A stretch of 64,000 nt of DNA from SZUA-309 sp965233675 (GCA_965233675.1 OZ247498.1:558001-622000); one strand, 5' to 3'; shown: positions 25,741 through 35,465, counted from the first letter of the stretch. The notes: generated from the sequence alone by a model not told the origin. Made by a program: numbers and translations.

Positions 25741-26804
25741 GCCGGCTGCTGAGCCTTCTGCCGGGAGAGCGCCTCAGCCAGTTCGAGCAGCAGCACCCGG
25801 GTGTCTTCGAAGCCGAGGCAGCCGTCTGTGATGCTGACGCCGTAGCGTAGCTGATCGCTCATATCCTGGCGTCCGGCGGACAGATGGCTTTCGATCATCA
25901 GGCCGCGGATGCCCGGGATTGCCGGCGTATCTGCATCTCCCGTCTTCAGAGACACCACAGATCGAGCAACGTCCGGTTGCCGCGCCGGATCCTTGCTGCT
26001 GTTGGCGTGGGAGCAATCCACCATCACGGTGTCTGGCAGGCCCGCTCGGGTGAGCAGGCTCTGGGCGGCGGTGATCGAGTCCGCATCGCAGTTCGGCGTC
26101 TTGCCGCCGCGCAGCACCAGATGGCAGTCCGGATTTCCGCCGGTTTCGAGAATGGCCGGCGCACCTTCTTTCGTCAGCGACGGGAACAGATGCCGATGCC
26201 CGGCCGCTCTGATGGCATCCACGGCCACCTGCACGTCGCCGTCCGTGCGGTTCTTCAACCCCACGGGCATGGACAGTCCGGAGGCGAGTTCCCGATGGAT
26301 CTGGCTTTCCACCGTGCGGGCACCGATGGCCCCCCAGCTGATCAGATCTGTGTAGTACTGACCGAATGTGGTGTCCAGGAATTCCGTGGCGGCGGGCAGG
26401 CCGATACCGTTGACCGTGAGCAACACCTGCCGGGCAAGCCTCAAGCCCTGGTTGATCCGGTAGCTGCCATCGAGATCCGGATCGTTGATCAGTCCCTTCC
26501 AGCCGACCACGGTTCTCGGCTTCTCGAAATACACGCGCATCACGCAGAAGATCTGCCCCGATACTTCCTCCGCCAGCGCGGCCAGTCGTTCAGCGTATTC
26601 TTCCGCCGCGACCGGATCGTGGATCGAACAGGGTCCCACCACCACCAGAAGGCGCGGGTCATCGCCGGTGAGGGTGCGCCGTACGGTTTCCCGCGAACGG
26701 GTGACGAGGTCGCCGGCTGCATCGCTCAGTGGCAGTTCCTCTTCGAGAACGGCGGGTGAAATGAGCGGATGGGTCTGCCGGATGCGTAGGTTGTCGGTCT
26801 GCAT
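25737..26804 (-). CDS. 3-deoxy-7-phosphoheptulonate synthase (class I)
   Basis: DAHP synthase, the first step of the shikimate pathway, condensing PEP and erythrose-4-phosphate. From the ATG at 26804 it has 355 residues, the usual AroF/G/H length. Motifs: LVVVGPCSIHDP, MRVYFEKPRTVVGWKGLINDP, SWGAIGARTVESQIHRELASGLSMPVG, VDCSHANSSKDP and SDQLRYGVSITDGCLG. An upstream ATG at 26876 would add 24 non-conserved residues. Which aromatic amino acid feeds back on it is not readable here. Confidence 0.95.
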   Translation of the reverse strand: MQTDNLRIRQTHPLISPAVLEEELPLSDAAGDLVTRSRETVRRTLTGDDPRLLVVVGPCSIHDPVAAEEYAERLAALAEEVSGQIFCVMRVYFEKPRTVVGWKGLINDPDLDGSYRINQGLRLARQVLLTVNGIGLPAATEFLDTTFGQYYTDLISWGAIGARTVESQIHRELASGLSMPVGLKNRTDGDVQVAVDAIRAAGHRHLFPSLTKEGAPAILETGGNPDCHLVLRGGKTPNCDADSITAAQSLLTRAGLPDTVMVDCSHANSSKDPARQPDVARSVVSLKTGDADTPAIPGIRGLMIESHLSAGRQDMSDQLRYGVSITDGCLGFEDTRVLLLELAEALSRQKAQQPA

Positions 26805-26874
26805 GGCGGCTGAGTTTACGGAAGTTGCACCGCTTTCGGCCAGCCCGGAGAATGCTGCTATCCGAGGAGTCCTC

Positions 26875-29800
26875 ATGCCCGATCACCGTTGTTCTGTGTC
26901 GAGATCTCTGTTGGCCGTTTTTCTCGGCACCCTGCTCTGTCTGTTCATGGTGCCGGGGGCATCTGCGGACAAGGCGGACAAGGCGGGCGATGGTCTCTCT
27001 CTCGAAGGTACCAGGCAGATCGCGTTCGACACCGAGCGAGGCACCTGGTTGTCGCTGGACGTTTCCCCGGATGGCGCGCGGATCGTCTTTGAACTGCTCG
27101 GAGATCTCTACCTGCTGCCGATCGAAGGTGGGGAAGCTACCCCTCTGACGACGGGAATGGCATTCGACAGCCAGCCACGGTTTTCTCCGGACGGGGCTCG
27201 GGTGGTCTTCATCAGCGATCGGGATGGTACAGACAACGTCTGGACAGTGGCCGTGGATGGCAGTGATCCACAGCAATTGACGAAAGAGACCGGCAAATTT
27301 CTCTTCGTTTCCCCGGAGTATGCCCCGGATGGCAGCCACGTGATCGTGTCCCGGACGAGTTGGGGGCTGCGAACCCACGAGCTCTGGGCGTACCACGTGG
27401 CGGGGGGCAAAGGCATTCAGATGACTGTGGCGGCAACAAGCAAGGAAACGCCGACCAGTCAGCGCAGCAACACGCTGGGCGCTGTCTATTCTCCCGATGG
27501 CCGCTACCTCTACTTCGCCCGTAAGTACGGCGGCTTTGGCTATAACCTCCAGTTTCCCCAGTGGCAGGTGGCCAGACGCGACCTCCGGACCGGGGAAGAG
27601 GACTATCTGACCCAGGCTCAAGGCAGCGGCTTCCGGCCCCGGTTGTCGCCGGATGGTCGTTTCCTGGTTTATGGCACCCGCTACGAACAGCAGACCGGGT
27701 TGCGCCTGCGCAATCTGGAAACGGGTGAAGATGACTGGCTTGCTTATCCGGTGGAGCGGGACGAGCAGGAGAGTCGCGCCACCCGGGATCTGCTGCCGGG
27801 TTATGCGTTCACGCCGGATGGTTCGGCCATCCTCTACAGTGTCGATGGCGGCATTCGTCGGCTGGAGATCGCCAGCGGCGTCAGCACGCCTGTGCCTTTC
27901 ACGGCAACAGTGGATCAACACCTCGGGCCGCGACTCTACTTCCCTTACCGGCTCGGGCTCGGTCCGGTGAAGGCCCGTATGCTGATGGGCCCCCAGCTGT
28001 CGCCGGACGGCACTCAGCTGGCGTTCTCCAGCTTCTTCCAGATTCATATATTCGATCTCGAGTCGGGTGATATCCGCTCGCTGACTCCGGATGGGCCAGC
28101 GGCCGAGGGCGGCAGGGCCTTTCACCCTGCCTGGTCGCCGGACGGGCGTGAGCTCGCCTACGTGAGCTGGTCGAGCGATGGCGGTCACCTGTGGCGCATT
28201 CGCGCCAACGGGCGCGGCCGGCCGGTACGGATTTCCGAGCAGCCCGGCTACTATTCCGAGCCTGTCTGGTCGCCGGAAGGCGACCGGATCCTGGCGCTTC
28301 GTGCCGCGAGCTACGACAGGCTGTATCGGGAGAACGACTGGGGCTGGACGCTCGGTTCCGATCTGGTCTGGTTCGACCGCCGCGGCGGCAATCCCACGCT
28401 CATTGCTCCGTCCCGGGGATTCCAGCGTCCGCACTTCGGGCCGGAACCGGATCGCATCTACCTGTACAGCGGAAACGCCGGGTTGAGCTCAATCCGCTAC
28501 GATGGGACGGACCGGCGCAATCATCTGACTGTGAAAGGTGCCGGCATCCTGCTGACCGATGAAGAGGTGTCGGCAGACGAGGTGCGCCTGTCGCCGGACG
28601 GGACTCACGCCCTCGCTCTGCATGCCAACCAGCTCTACCTGATCCGATTGCTCAATCCGAACCTGAGCGATCTCACCCTGCGCCTGGCGGAGGCAAGCCT
28701 GCCCCTGGCCAGGATTACGGACATCGGCGCGGACTTCTTTGGCTGGGCGGACGCCGGCCAGTCGATCTTCTGGACGGTGGGCAATCAACTCTATGACCGG
28801 CCGCTTGCGTCGGTGAGTTTTGATAGTGATGAGGCAGCAGCGGATAACGGCGATGGCGACGACGAGAAATCGGAACCGGAAGAGATAGCCGAAAGCCATG
28901 AGGCTGTTCGCACCTATCCGGTGTCACTCTATCGGCCCCGGTATGAGCCCGCCGGCACCCTGGTCCTGATCGGAGCCACGGTGCTCACCATGATAGAGGG
29001 CGACGAACCCATCGCCGACGCGACGGTGGTCATCACCAACAACCGTATCAGTGCGGTGCATACCAGGATGCCGTCAGATCTGCCCGAGGACGCTGAGATC
29101 GTGGATGTGAGCGGCACCTATCTGTTGCCCGGTTTCGTGGACACCCATGCCCACTATCGCCTGCTCAGGGGCATTCTCGAGGATGCCAACTGGGGCTTCC
29201 TCGCCAACCTCGCCTATGGTGTGACCACCGGGCTCGATGTGCAGCCCGGCACGACGGATGTGATCGCGTACGAGGATCTGATCGATGCGGGTCTGGTCAT
29301 CGGCCCGCGTGCACTCTCCACCGGACCCGGCATATTCAGCGACAACAATTTTCGCTCCGTCGCGCATGCCCGCGCCGTGCTCAGGCGCTACAAGGATCAT
29401 TATGGCGTCCGGAACCTGAAGGCCTATCTCTCTGGCGATCGCGGGCAGCGCCAGTATCTGGTGCAGGCTGCGGCGGAGCTGAAACTGATGCCCACCACGG
29501 AAGGGGCGCTGGACATGCGGATGAACCTGACCCACGCCATCGACGGCTTTTCCGGCAACGAACATGCGCTGCCGGTAGTGAACCTCTATGAGGATGTGGT
29601 TCAGCTCGTTGCCCGCTCGGGTCTTTCCTACACCCCGACGCTGCTGGTGGCGTACGGTGGTCCGTTTGCCGAAAACTATTTCTATACGCGTGATTCGCCT
29701 CATCATGACCCGAAGCTGCGTCGTTTCATGCCGGCCAACGCCATTGCCGCTCGAACCCTGCGGACGCAATGGTTTCTGGATGAGGAGTTCACCTTTCCGC

Positions 29801-30192
29801 AACTGGCCGCCCAGGCGGCCAAAATCGTCCGGGCCGGCGGCCGGGTCGGCGTGGGTGCCCATGGTCAGCTGCAGGGCCTTGGGTATCACTGGGAGATGTG
29901 GGCGCTGGCCGCGGGTGGGCTGACGCCGATGGAGGTGCTCACCGCAGCCACCCGGCATGGCGCGGAGATCATCGGTGTTGCCGAAGACCTGGGTACGGTG
30001 AGCGCGGGCAAGCTGGCCGATCTGGTGATCCTGTCGGAAGACCCTCGTGCTGATATCCGCAATACCAACAGCGTGCGCTATGTCGTCAGGAACGGTGAGC
30101 TTTACAACGCAGACAGTCTCGACAAGCTCTGGCCGGAGCAGGTGCCGCTGCCTGACATGTGGTGGTGGAACACGGCGCCGAAACCCGATTGA
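26875..30192 (+). CDS. PD40 beta-propeller fused to amidohydrolase, exported
   Basis: A 1105-residue protein with a signal peptide (SLLAVFLGTLLCLFMVPGASA). The first 700 residues are a TolB-like beta-propeller with repeated PDG motifs (LDVSPDGARIVFE, FSPDGARVVFISDRDGTDNVWTV, LSPDGTQLAFSS, WSPDGRELAYVSW). An acidic linker (about residues 645-680) is followed by an amidohydrolase domain: TVLTMIEGDEPIADATV, PGFVDTHAHYR, GVGAHGQLQG, HGAEIIGVAEDLGTVSAGKLADLVIL. GAGGAG precedes the ATG strongly. Fusions of this type are known but their substrates are not. Confidence 0.9.
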   Translation: MPDHRCSVSRSLLAVFLGTLLCLFMVPGASADKADKAGDGLSLEGTRQIAFDTERGTWLSLDVSPDGARIVFELLGDLYLLPIEGGEATPLTTGMAFDSQPRFSPDGARVVFISDRDGTDNVWTVAVDGSDPQQLTKETGKFLFVSPEYAPDGSHVIVSRTSWGLRTHELWAYHVAGGKGIQMTVAATSKETPTSQRSNTLGAVYSPDGRYLYFARKYGGFGYNLQFPQWQVARRDLRTGEEDYLTQAQGSGFRPRLSPDGRFLVYGTRYEQQTGLRLRNLETGEDDWLAYPVERDEQESRATRDLLPGYAFTPDGSAILYSVDGGIRRLEIASGVSTPVPFTATVDQHLGPRLYFPYRLGLGPVKARMLMGPQLSPDGTQLAFSSFFQIHIFDLESGDIRSLTPDGPAAEGGRAFHPAWSPDGRELAYVSWSSDGGHLWRIRANGRGRPVRISEQPGYYSEPVWSPEGDRILALRAASYDRLYRENDWGWTLGSDLVWFDRRGGNPTLIAPSRGFQRPHFGPEPDRIYLYSGNAGLSSIRYDGTDRRNHLTVKGAGILLTDEEVSADEVRLSPDGTHALALHANQLYLIRLLNPNLSDLTLRLAEASLPLARITDIGADFFGWADAGQSIFWTVGNQLYDRPLASVSFDSDEAAADNGDGDDEKSEPEEIAESHEAVRTYPVSLYRPRYEPAGTLVLIGATVLTMIEGDEPIADATVVITNNRISAVHTRMPSDLPEDAEIVDVSGTYLLPGFVDTHAHYRLLRGILEDANWGFLANLAYGVTTGLDVQPGTTDVIAYEDLIDAGLVIGPRALSTGPGIFSDNNFRSVAHARAVLRRYKDHYGVRNLKAYLSGDRGQRQYLVQAAAELKLMPTTEGALDMRMNLTHAIDGFSGNEHALPVVNLYEDVVQLVARSGLSYTPTLLVAYGGPFAENYFYTRDSPHHDPKLRRFMPANAIAARTLRTQWFLDEEFTFPQLAAQAAKIVRAGGRVGVGAHGQLQGLGYHWEMWALAAGGLTPMEVLTAATRHGAEIIGVAEDLGTVSAGKLADLVILSEDPRADIRNTNSVRYVVRNGELYNADSLDKLWPEQVPLPDMWWWNTAPKPD

Positions 30193-30216
30193 GTTGCGCC
30201 CCGGGAGCTGGTCGCG

Positions 30217-30741
30217 TCAGCGGGGTGTCAGTTCAAAGATCCAGAGATCGTTGGATGTCACCATTGATCGAGGTGCTGGTTCGCCGCCCCCATATTTACG
30301 TCCGAGCTCAGCCAGCACGCCATCCAGAATCTCACCGTCGGTAATACGCACCAGTTGCCGTTCATAGAGCTTGCCGTCCACCCGGAGAATGGCTCGTCCA
30401 TCCTTCTCTGCCTCCATGGGCCAGTGTTTCCAGATCTTTCCCAGCAGCGAATTCATGTAACCGGAAGGAATGAAGATCCGGTTGTCGTGTTCCATCACAT
30501 AGGTGGTGCGGGAGCGGTCCGGCTCGAGCAGCTGAAATTCGACGCTGAAGTAATCGTTCAGAAAAGACCAGTCCGGCTCCGGTCCATGGTGCATCTCACC
30601 TGAGCTGAACGGGCCACCGGAGACGATGGCAAAACCGCCGTCCATGGGGCCATCATGGAAACGGGCGGCAACGAAGGTGCCCAGTACGAATAGAACCAGC
30701 AGACCGATCAGCCCACCGAGCACTTTCAGGATGGATTTCAT
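30217..30741 (-). CDS. membrane-anchored protein, paralogue of the 17.2-kb lipoprotein
   Basis: A 174-residue protein with one N-terminal TM segment (ILKVLGGLIGLLVLFVLGTFVAA). The external domain contains DWSFLNDYFSVEFQLLEPDR, NRIFIPSGYM, ILRVDGKLYERQLVRITD and a final LWIFELTPR. These motifs occur in the same order in the 17.2-kb lipoprotein (DWTF, RLYVPSIY, RLKIGDKLYE, PFVIIRLDPR). It lies 15 bases after the CBS-domain gene on the same strand. No function can be assigned. Confidence 0.75.
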   Translation of the reverse strand: MKSILKVLGGLIGLLVLFVLGTFVAARFHDGPMDGGFAIVSGGPFSSGEMHHGPEPDWSFLNDYFSVEFQLLEPDRSRTTYVMEHDNRIFIPSGYMNSLLGKIWKHWPMEAEKDGRAILRVDGKLYERQLVRITDGEILDGVLAELGRKYGGGEPAPRSMVTSNDLWIFELTPR

Positions 30742-30756
30742 GCTTACGCGCCCAGG

Positions 30757-31170
30757 TTATTCGTTTTCAGCGACTTCGCCCACCTGTTCCTCGATGGCGT
30801 CCAGGAACAGATCTCTCAGTGAGATCATGCCCAGCGTTTTGCCATCCTTGACGACGGGCAGATGACGGATGTGATGTTTTTTGGTCAAGGCGATGCAGTG
30901 CCGCACCGTGTCTTCAGGTGTCACTGTCACCACATCCGTGGTCATCACCTCCGAGACCTTCGTCTGTTTAGAGGCGTGGATGTCGAGAATGACCTTCCGC
31001 ATGTAGTCCCGCTCGGACAGAATGCCAACGAGGTAGTCTTCGATCTGTACGCAGACGGCGCCGACATTTTTCTCGTTCATCAGAGTCAGTGCATCGAAGA
31101 CGGACTCCAGCGGTCCGATCCAGATCACTTCTTCTGCTTTCTTTTCAAGCAGATCGGATACGTAGTGCAT
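30757..31170 (-). CDS. CBS-pair domain protein
   Basis: A 137-residue stand-alone tandem CBS protein. Both repeats are visible: ALTLMNEKNVGAVCVQIEDYLVGILSERDYMRKVIL and, after VSEVMTTDVVTVTPEDTV, HHIRHLPVVKDGKTLGMISLRDLF. CBS pairs bind adenosyl nucleotides such as AMP or SAM and regulate partner proteins. It is probably co-transcribed with the downstream membrane-anchored protein (gap 15). Confidence 0.88.
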   Translation of the reverse strand: MHYVSDLLEKKAEEVIWIGPLESVFDALTLMNEKNVGAVCVQIEDYLVGILSERDYMRKVILDIHASKQTKVSEVMTTDVVTVTPEDTVRHCIALTKKHHIRHLPVVKDGKTLGMISLRDLFLDAIEEQVGEVAENE

Positions 31171-31304
31171 TGGGCTCCCCAGAATTCCCCTTCACTGCTT
31201 ACAGTAGTTCGGCGCTCCCACCGACGCAAATCCACTGCGGCTGGCCGGGTCGCTTCGCTGAGATTAAAGTAACCGGCCGGGAGCCGAGGAGAGAGGGGAC
31301 AAAA

Positions 31305-32084
31305 ATGGTATCCACAGAACTGTTTGATTTGACTGGAAAAGTCGCGCTGCTCACCGGTGCCTCAAAAGGCATGGGACTGGCGATGGCGCAGGGGCTGGCC
31401 GAGCACGGCGCCCGGGTCGTCATTTCGAGCCGGAAGCTGGATCAGTGCGAGGCGGCGGCTCAGGCACTCAACGAGCGGCTGGGGCCGGAATCGGCCACGG
31501 CGATTGCCTGCAACATCGGCTACAAGGAGCAGTTGCAGGCGCTCGTGGATGAAACTCACGAGCGGCTCGGTCCGATCGACGTGCTGGTGCACAACGCCGG
31601 CATCAATCCGTTTTACGGTTCTCTGTCGGAAATTCCGGACGAGGCCTTCGACAAGATCATGGGATCCAATGTCCGGTCCGTACACTGGATCTGTCAGATG
31701 GTGGGGCCGGATATGATCGCGAATGGCAGGGGGTCCATTATGGTGACGTCCTCCACGGGCGCCTTCCATGCCTCGGAGGTGCTCGGCGCTTATGGGATTT
31801 CGAAGCTGGCGGATATCGCGCTGGTCAGAAATCTGGCGGCGGAGTGGGGGCCGAAGGGGGTGCGGGTGAACGCCATCTGCCCCGGACTGATCCGAACGGA
31901 TTTTGCCCAGGCACTTTGGGATAACCCGGAGGCTGCGCAGCGGGCGAACGAACAGATCCCTCTGCGCCGGCTGGGCGAGGCAGAGGATCTGAAAGGTGTG
32001 GCGGTGTTTCTGGCCTCGGAAGCCAGCGGCTACATCACCGGTCAGGCCCTGACGGTATGCGGCGGTTCCAACATGTGGTCCTGA
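31305..32084 (+). CDS. SDR-family oxidoreductase
   Basis: A 259-residue classical short-chain dehydrogenase. NAD(P) motif TGASKGMGLAMAQ, structural NAGIN, catalytic Ser in MVTSSTG and YGISK (Tyr-x-x-x-Lys), then PGLIRTDFA and a C-terminal GGSNMWS. The Arg after the second beta strand (ISSRKLDQ) suggests NADPH preference. GGAGAGAGGGG precedes the ATG; an upstream in-frame extension overlapping the CBS gene is not homologous. Substrate unknown. Confidence 0.92.
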   Translation: MVSTELFDLTGKVALLTGASKGMGLAMAQGLAEHGARVVISSRKLDQCEAAAQALNERLGPESATAIACNIGYKEQLQALVDETHERLGPIDVLVHNAGINPFYGSLSEIPDEAFDKIMGSNVRSVHWICQMVGPDMIANGRGSIMVTSSTGAFHASEVLGAYGISKLADIALVRNLAAEWGPKGVRVNAICPGLIRTDFAQALWDNPEAAQRANEQIPLRRLGEAEDLKGVAVFLASEASGYITGQALTVCGGSNMWS

Positions 32085-32122
32085 GGTTCAGGCGGAACGA
32101 GGGCTCAGCCTGGCGATCATCG

Positions 32123-32587
32123 TCAGACTTTGCGATAGATGGGCCCACGTGCACGAACCGGCGCCAGTAGCGTCCAGTCCCCCTGATCGATCGCATAGCC
32201 TTCCGGAAAGGGCGGACGTGGCGGCGTACCCAGAGACTCGAGCACGCGCGGGTCCCGGTAGTAGCACTGGCAGATGAGCGAGACGATCAGGGCTGCCGCT
32301 TCCGGTTGTGCCGCACGGAACTGTTCCGCGATCGCCACCCGGGCCTCAGATGATGCTTCGAGAAACCCCTGCTCGCCGGCCAGGCTCTGGAGTTCGCTCA
32401 GGTGCTCGGCGATGAACTGCAGCGTCGGGCCTGCACTGCTCATGAGATCGCTGAAGATAGCCTCGTCATCCGCCCCCGGCACGCCATGTGCCTCACTGGC
32501 GGGAATGATGGTGCCAGCCAGTGCCCGGAGGATGGCCTGCCCGGTTTCACTCAGATTCTGCTCGCTGCTGCTGATCAGGTCGTTCAC
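32123..32587 (-). CDS. gluconate 2-dehydrogenase subunit 3-like protein
   Basis: A 154-residue partner subunit with the family pattern LRALAGTIIPASEAHGVPGADD, then FRAAQPEAAALIVSLICQCYYRDPRVLESLG and PPFPEGY. Members accompany GMC-type flavoprotein dehydrogenases and link them to the membrane or a cytochrome. No Tat signal is visible, although many relatives have one. It follows the GMC oxidoreductase with a 10-base gap, so the two form one complex by inference. Confidence 0.82.
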   Translation of the reverse strand: MNDLISSSEQNLSETGQAILRALAGTIIPASEAHGVPGADDEAIFSDLMSSAGPTLQFIAEHLSELQSLAGEQGFLEASSEARVAIAEQFRAAQPEAAALIVSLICQCYYRDPRVLESLGTPPRPPFPEGYAIDQGDWTLLAPVRARGPIYRKV

Positions 32588-32597
32588 TTCATTCGCC

Positions 32598-34199
32598 TCA
32601 ATCGAACAGGTTGGCCAGACGCTGTTTCATCTGATCTGCCACATAGAGGGCCAGGGCCTGAATAGTGCGGGTGGGGTTCACGCCTGCCGAGGTCACGAAC
32701 AGACTGCCGTCGACGATAAAGAGGTTCTTCACATCGTGGCTGCGCCCCCACTCGTTCACTACTGAGGTGTCAGGATCTGTGCCCATGCGCGCGGTGCCCA
32801 TCAGGTGCCAGCCTCCCACGGCCAGGGGCGCTTCGGTGAGCACTTCCTCCGCACCGGCTGCTTCGAGTACTTCGGTGGCCCGGGCCACAGCGTAGGTCAG
32901 CATGTCGCGACTGTTCTGACTCAGACGGTAGGTGATTTTCGGTGCCGGAATCCCGTCTGGATCGGTGAGTTCCGGATCCAGTGTGACCCTGTTGTGCAGC
33001 TCCGGCAGGTCTTCGCAGATGGCCACCATGCCGGTAATCCGGTTATGCAGCTTCCGGTAGGCATCGTGATGGCCCGGGCCGAAGGGAATCCGTCCCGAGT
33101 GCATGCCGGTCAGGGCCGTCATCACCGCACCCCGGCCACGGGTCATCTCGTAGGTGAAGCCGCGCACGAAGCCCCGGCTCAGCTCGGTTTCATAGAACTC
33201 CTGACTCCACAGGCAGTCCACCGGACCCTGGGCGCCATCCTGGAGGGTCCCGAAAATGCCGTTGATGGAGGCATAGGGATGAAACATCAGATTACGCCCG
33301 ACCAGGCCGCTGCGGTTGGCCAGGCCATCGGGGAACTGAGCCGAGGTGGAGTTCAAGAGTATGCGTGGTGTTCCGACACCATTGCTGGCAAGCACCACCA
33401 CCTGAGCCGGCTGAAACTGTTCCACACCGCCAGCGTCGTAACAGATCACTCCGTTGGCCATCCCCGAGTCATCCACCGTGATCTCCCGAACACGGCAGCG
33501 GGTGCGCAATTCCACCCCGGCGCGGATGGCTTCCGGCCAGTACGTGATGTCCGAGCTTGCCTTGGCGCCCTGAGCGCAACCGGACAGGCAGCCGCCCAGA
33601 TTGATGCAGCGGTCGCGACCTTCATACGGCTCGGTGGCGATGGCGGAATCCGAAGGCCACCAGTGCCAGCCCCGGGCATTGAATCCCCTGGCGACGGTTT
33701 CGCCGGCCCGGCCCAACGGGAGCGGTGGCATCTGTGATTCTTTCGCCGGATAGGCCGGGTCGCCTTTTAGTCCGGACACGCCCATGATCCGATCGTTTTC
33801 ATCGTAGTAGGGCGCGAGAGTCTCGTAGTCGATGGGCCAGTCCTCAGCCACCCCATCCAGGCTTTTCACGCGAAAGTCGGATGGATGAAAGCGGGGATAA
33901 TGCCCGGCATAGAGTACGGTGCCGCCGCCTACCCCATTGAAATTGGCGATCTTGATGGGCGATTCATCGTCGTTAACCGGGTAGTCGGCGCTGGCCCGAC
34001 GCCGGTTCGGGCTGAAACTGTAGTCGCCCATGGCCTTCGCTTCCCAGTCCATACCAGTGGTGGGGTAGTCGGTCGGGTTCATCCAGTCGCCCTGTTCGAA
34101 GCAGACGATACGCATCCGGGTTTCTGCCAGGCTCCAGGCCAGGGCGGCGCCAGACGCACCGGCGCCGATGATCAACACGTCGACGGGTTCTGTCGCCAT
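32598..34199 (-). CDS. GMC-family FAD-dependent oxidoreductase
   Basis: A 533-residue flavoprotein. The N-terminal VLIIGAGASGAALAWSLAE binds FAD; FNGVGGGTVLYAGHYPRFHPSDF is the substrate-side loop. The C-terminal domain ends with GGWHLMGTARMGTDPDTSVVNEWGRSHDVKNLFIVDGSLFVTSAGVNPTRTI, the conserved His-Asn active-site block of GMC enzymes. Together with the subunit 3-like protein it should oxidise an alcohol or sugar acid with electrons going to the respiratory chain; the substrate is not predictable. Confidence 0.92.
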   Translation of the reverse strand: MATEPVDVLIIGAGASGAALAWSLAETRMRIVCFEQGDWMNPTDYPTTGMDWEAKAMGDYSFSPNRRRASADYPVNDDESPIKIANFNGVGGGTVLYAGHYPRFHPSDFRVKSLDGVAEDWPIDYETLAPYYDENDRIMGVSGLKGDPAYPAKESQMPPLPLGRAGETVARGFNARGWHWWPSDSAIATEPYEGRDRCINLGGCLSGCAQGAKASSDITYWPEAIRAGVELRTRCRVREITVDDSGMANGVICYDAGGVEQFQPAQVVVLASNGVGTPRILLNSTSAQFPDGLANRSGLVGRNLMFHPYASINGIFGTLQDGAQGPVDCLWSQEFYETELSRGFVRGFTYEMTRGRGAVMTALTGMHSGRIPFGPGHHDAYRKLHNRITGMVAICEDLPELHNRVTLDPELTDPDGIPAPKITYRLSQNSRDMLTYAVARATEVLEAAGAEEVLTEAPLAVGGWHLMGTARMGTDPDTSVVNEWGRSHDVKNLFIVDGSLFVTSAGVNPTRTIQALALYVADQMKQRLANLFD

Positions 34200-34309
34200 G
34201 AGTTACCTGTATCCAGTTTTTTCCTGGCGGCAGTATGCAACTTCGAGCCGGGGAAACGGAAGGGATCGGGTGTGATATGGGAGAGCGAATCAGACCGGTT
34301 CGCGCACCA

Positions 34310-34927
34310 TCAGGCATCCTGACTGCAGATCGCAACCTCAGAAGCAAGGATGTAGTACTGCAGGTAATCCTCATCTTCGCCGTAACCTTTTTTGCGTACA
34401 TCGCGCAGCCGGTTCTCGGGCTTCTTGTCTTCTTCTGACTCGGCGATAGTGGGGTCAGCACGGTCCTCGTTCGCCTCTGCTTCTTTCTTACCCGCTTCCT
34501 TGACCAGGTCCATCAGTCGCTTCGCGGTGTCCCACGTGTCTCCCGACACCTCTTTTTCCACCACGCTGACATAAAGCGCCGGGCCGTAACCCAGAGACTT
34601 GTCGTCCTCGTCAATCGGTGCCTGCCGAACGGTTAATGTGAGGTAGTCATTCGCGAGCAGTTCGGGATCGAGGAGCGTGTCGTCGCAGACCAGGGCGGAG
34701 CCTGCGGCGGCTTTGTTTTCTGCCGCTTCGGTGAGTGCGCTCAGTGTTGCCATGGCGCGCTCGGCCTGGGCATCACGCTCGTCGCCAACCATGGAACCGA
34801 AGATCACGGCAATAACGCTCAAGACGACGAAGGTGTACGTGACCCACTCAGAGACGGCGCGCCCGAGCACGCGAGCTACTGGTGGGACTTCGTCGTCTGC
34901 CTCGGGATTATTATTCTCGGTCGTCAT
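34310..34927 (-). CDS. single-TM membrane protein of unknown function
   Basis: A 205-residue protein from the ATG at 34927. A cytoplasmic acidic N-terminus (NNNPEADDEVPP) leads into one TM segment (WVTYTFVVLSVIAVIFGSMVG). The rest is a soluble domain with two cysteines (LVCDDTLLDPELLANDYLTL, EVAICSQDA) and a lysine/glutamate-rich stretch. An alternative ATG at 35035 would add 36 residues. I recognise no family. It begins the accessory stretch that runs to about 43.9 kb. Confidence 0.6.
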   Translation of the reverse strand: MTTENNNPEADDEVPPVARVLGRAVSEWVTYTFVVLSVIAVIFGSMVGDERDAQAERAMATLSALTEAAENKAAAGSALVCDDTLLDPELLANDYLTLTVRQAPIDEDDKSLGYGPALYVSVVEKEVSGDTWDTAKRLMDLVKEAGKKEAEANEDRADPTIAESEEDKKPENRLRDVRKKGYGEDEDYLQYYILASEVAICSQDA

Positions 34928-35465
34928 GTCAGTTTCAGGGTTCCTGCTATCTGTTACGGGTACGCCCGGCTCTTCCAGCGCGTGGGCGCAGTTAACAGGG
35001 CAAATGACGTGCCATGTGGGCTGGCTGGATGACATGGATCTGGAAACAGCAGTTTCTTTGCACCGGTCGGTTCTTCAGTGTTTCGGGGTGCGCTCGTGGC
35101 GGTCGAAATCTGCACTGGAAAGCACCATTTCGAGTCGCCCGTGCATCATGATAGTGCTGCATCGGCTTCTCTTTCCCTCCTTTCGATAGGAAATGCACCA
35201 TCCGGTTGCTTCGAAATTGAAAGTGACGTTATCGAACGTTGAGTGCGGTTCTGCGGGCTTTCAAGCATAAGAGGGCGATAGTGTCCGCTCACCATTTATA
35301 AGGAACACCCGTGTTCGGGAAGGCCGGGTTTGTGCAGGTGAGTGTTGGTCTGATTTTTGCCTGGTTTTACCGCATCAGTTTTTCCGTTTGTTTTTAAATT
35401 TGGTTTTTTGCAGACGGCATGCATGAAGCGTGGCCAGACGCGAAATTGGAAGTGGGGAGTTTTTG
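34928..35465. other. gene-poor, AT-richer interval
   Basis: No supported gene lies here apart from a possible N-terminal extension of the membrane-protein gene (to 35035). The right half is T-rich and holds the palindrome at 35303-35316. Promoters for both flanking genes are expected here but none is clear. Confidence 0.5.
35303..35316. promoter_or_regulatory. 14-bp palindrome GAACAC-CC-GTGTTC
   Basis: A perfect inverted repeat 150 bases upstream of the hydroxylase gene, in a gene-free AT-rich zone. It may be an operator; the binding protein is unknown. Confidence 0.35.

Noticed and set aside
26485..26874. In-frame upstream extension of the propeller-amidohydrolase gene
   Set aside because: It is antisense to the DAHP synthase. 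A strong ribosome binding site and signal peptide mark the real start at 26875.
26659..28434. 591-codon frame antisense to the propeller/amidohydrolase gene
   Set aside because: Arg/Pro-rich shadow without motifs; the sense product is coherent.
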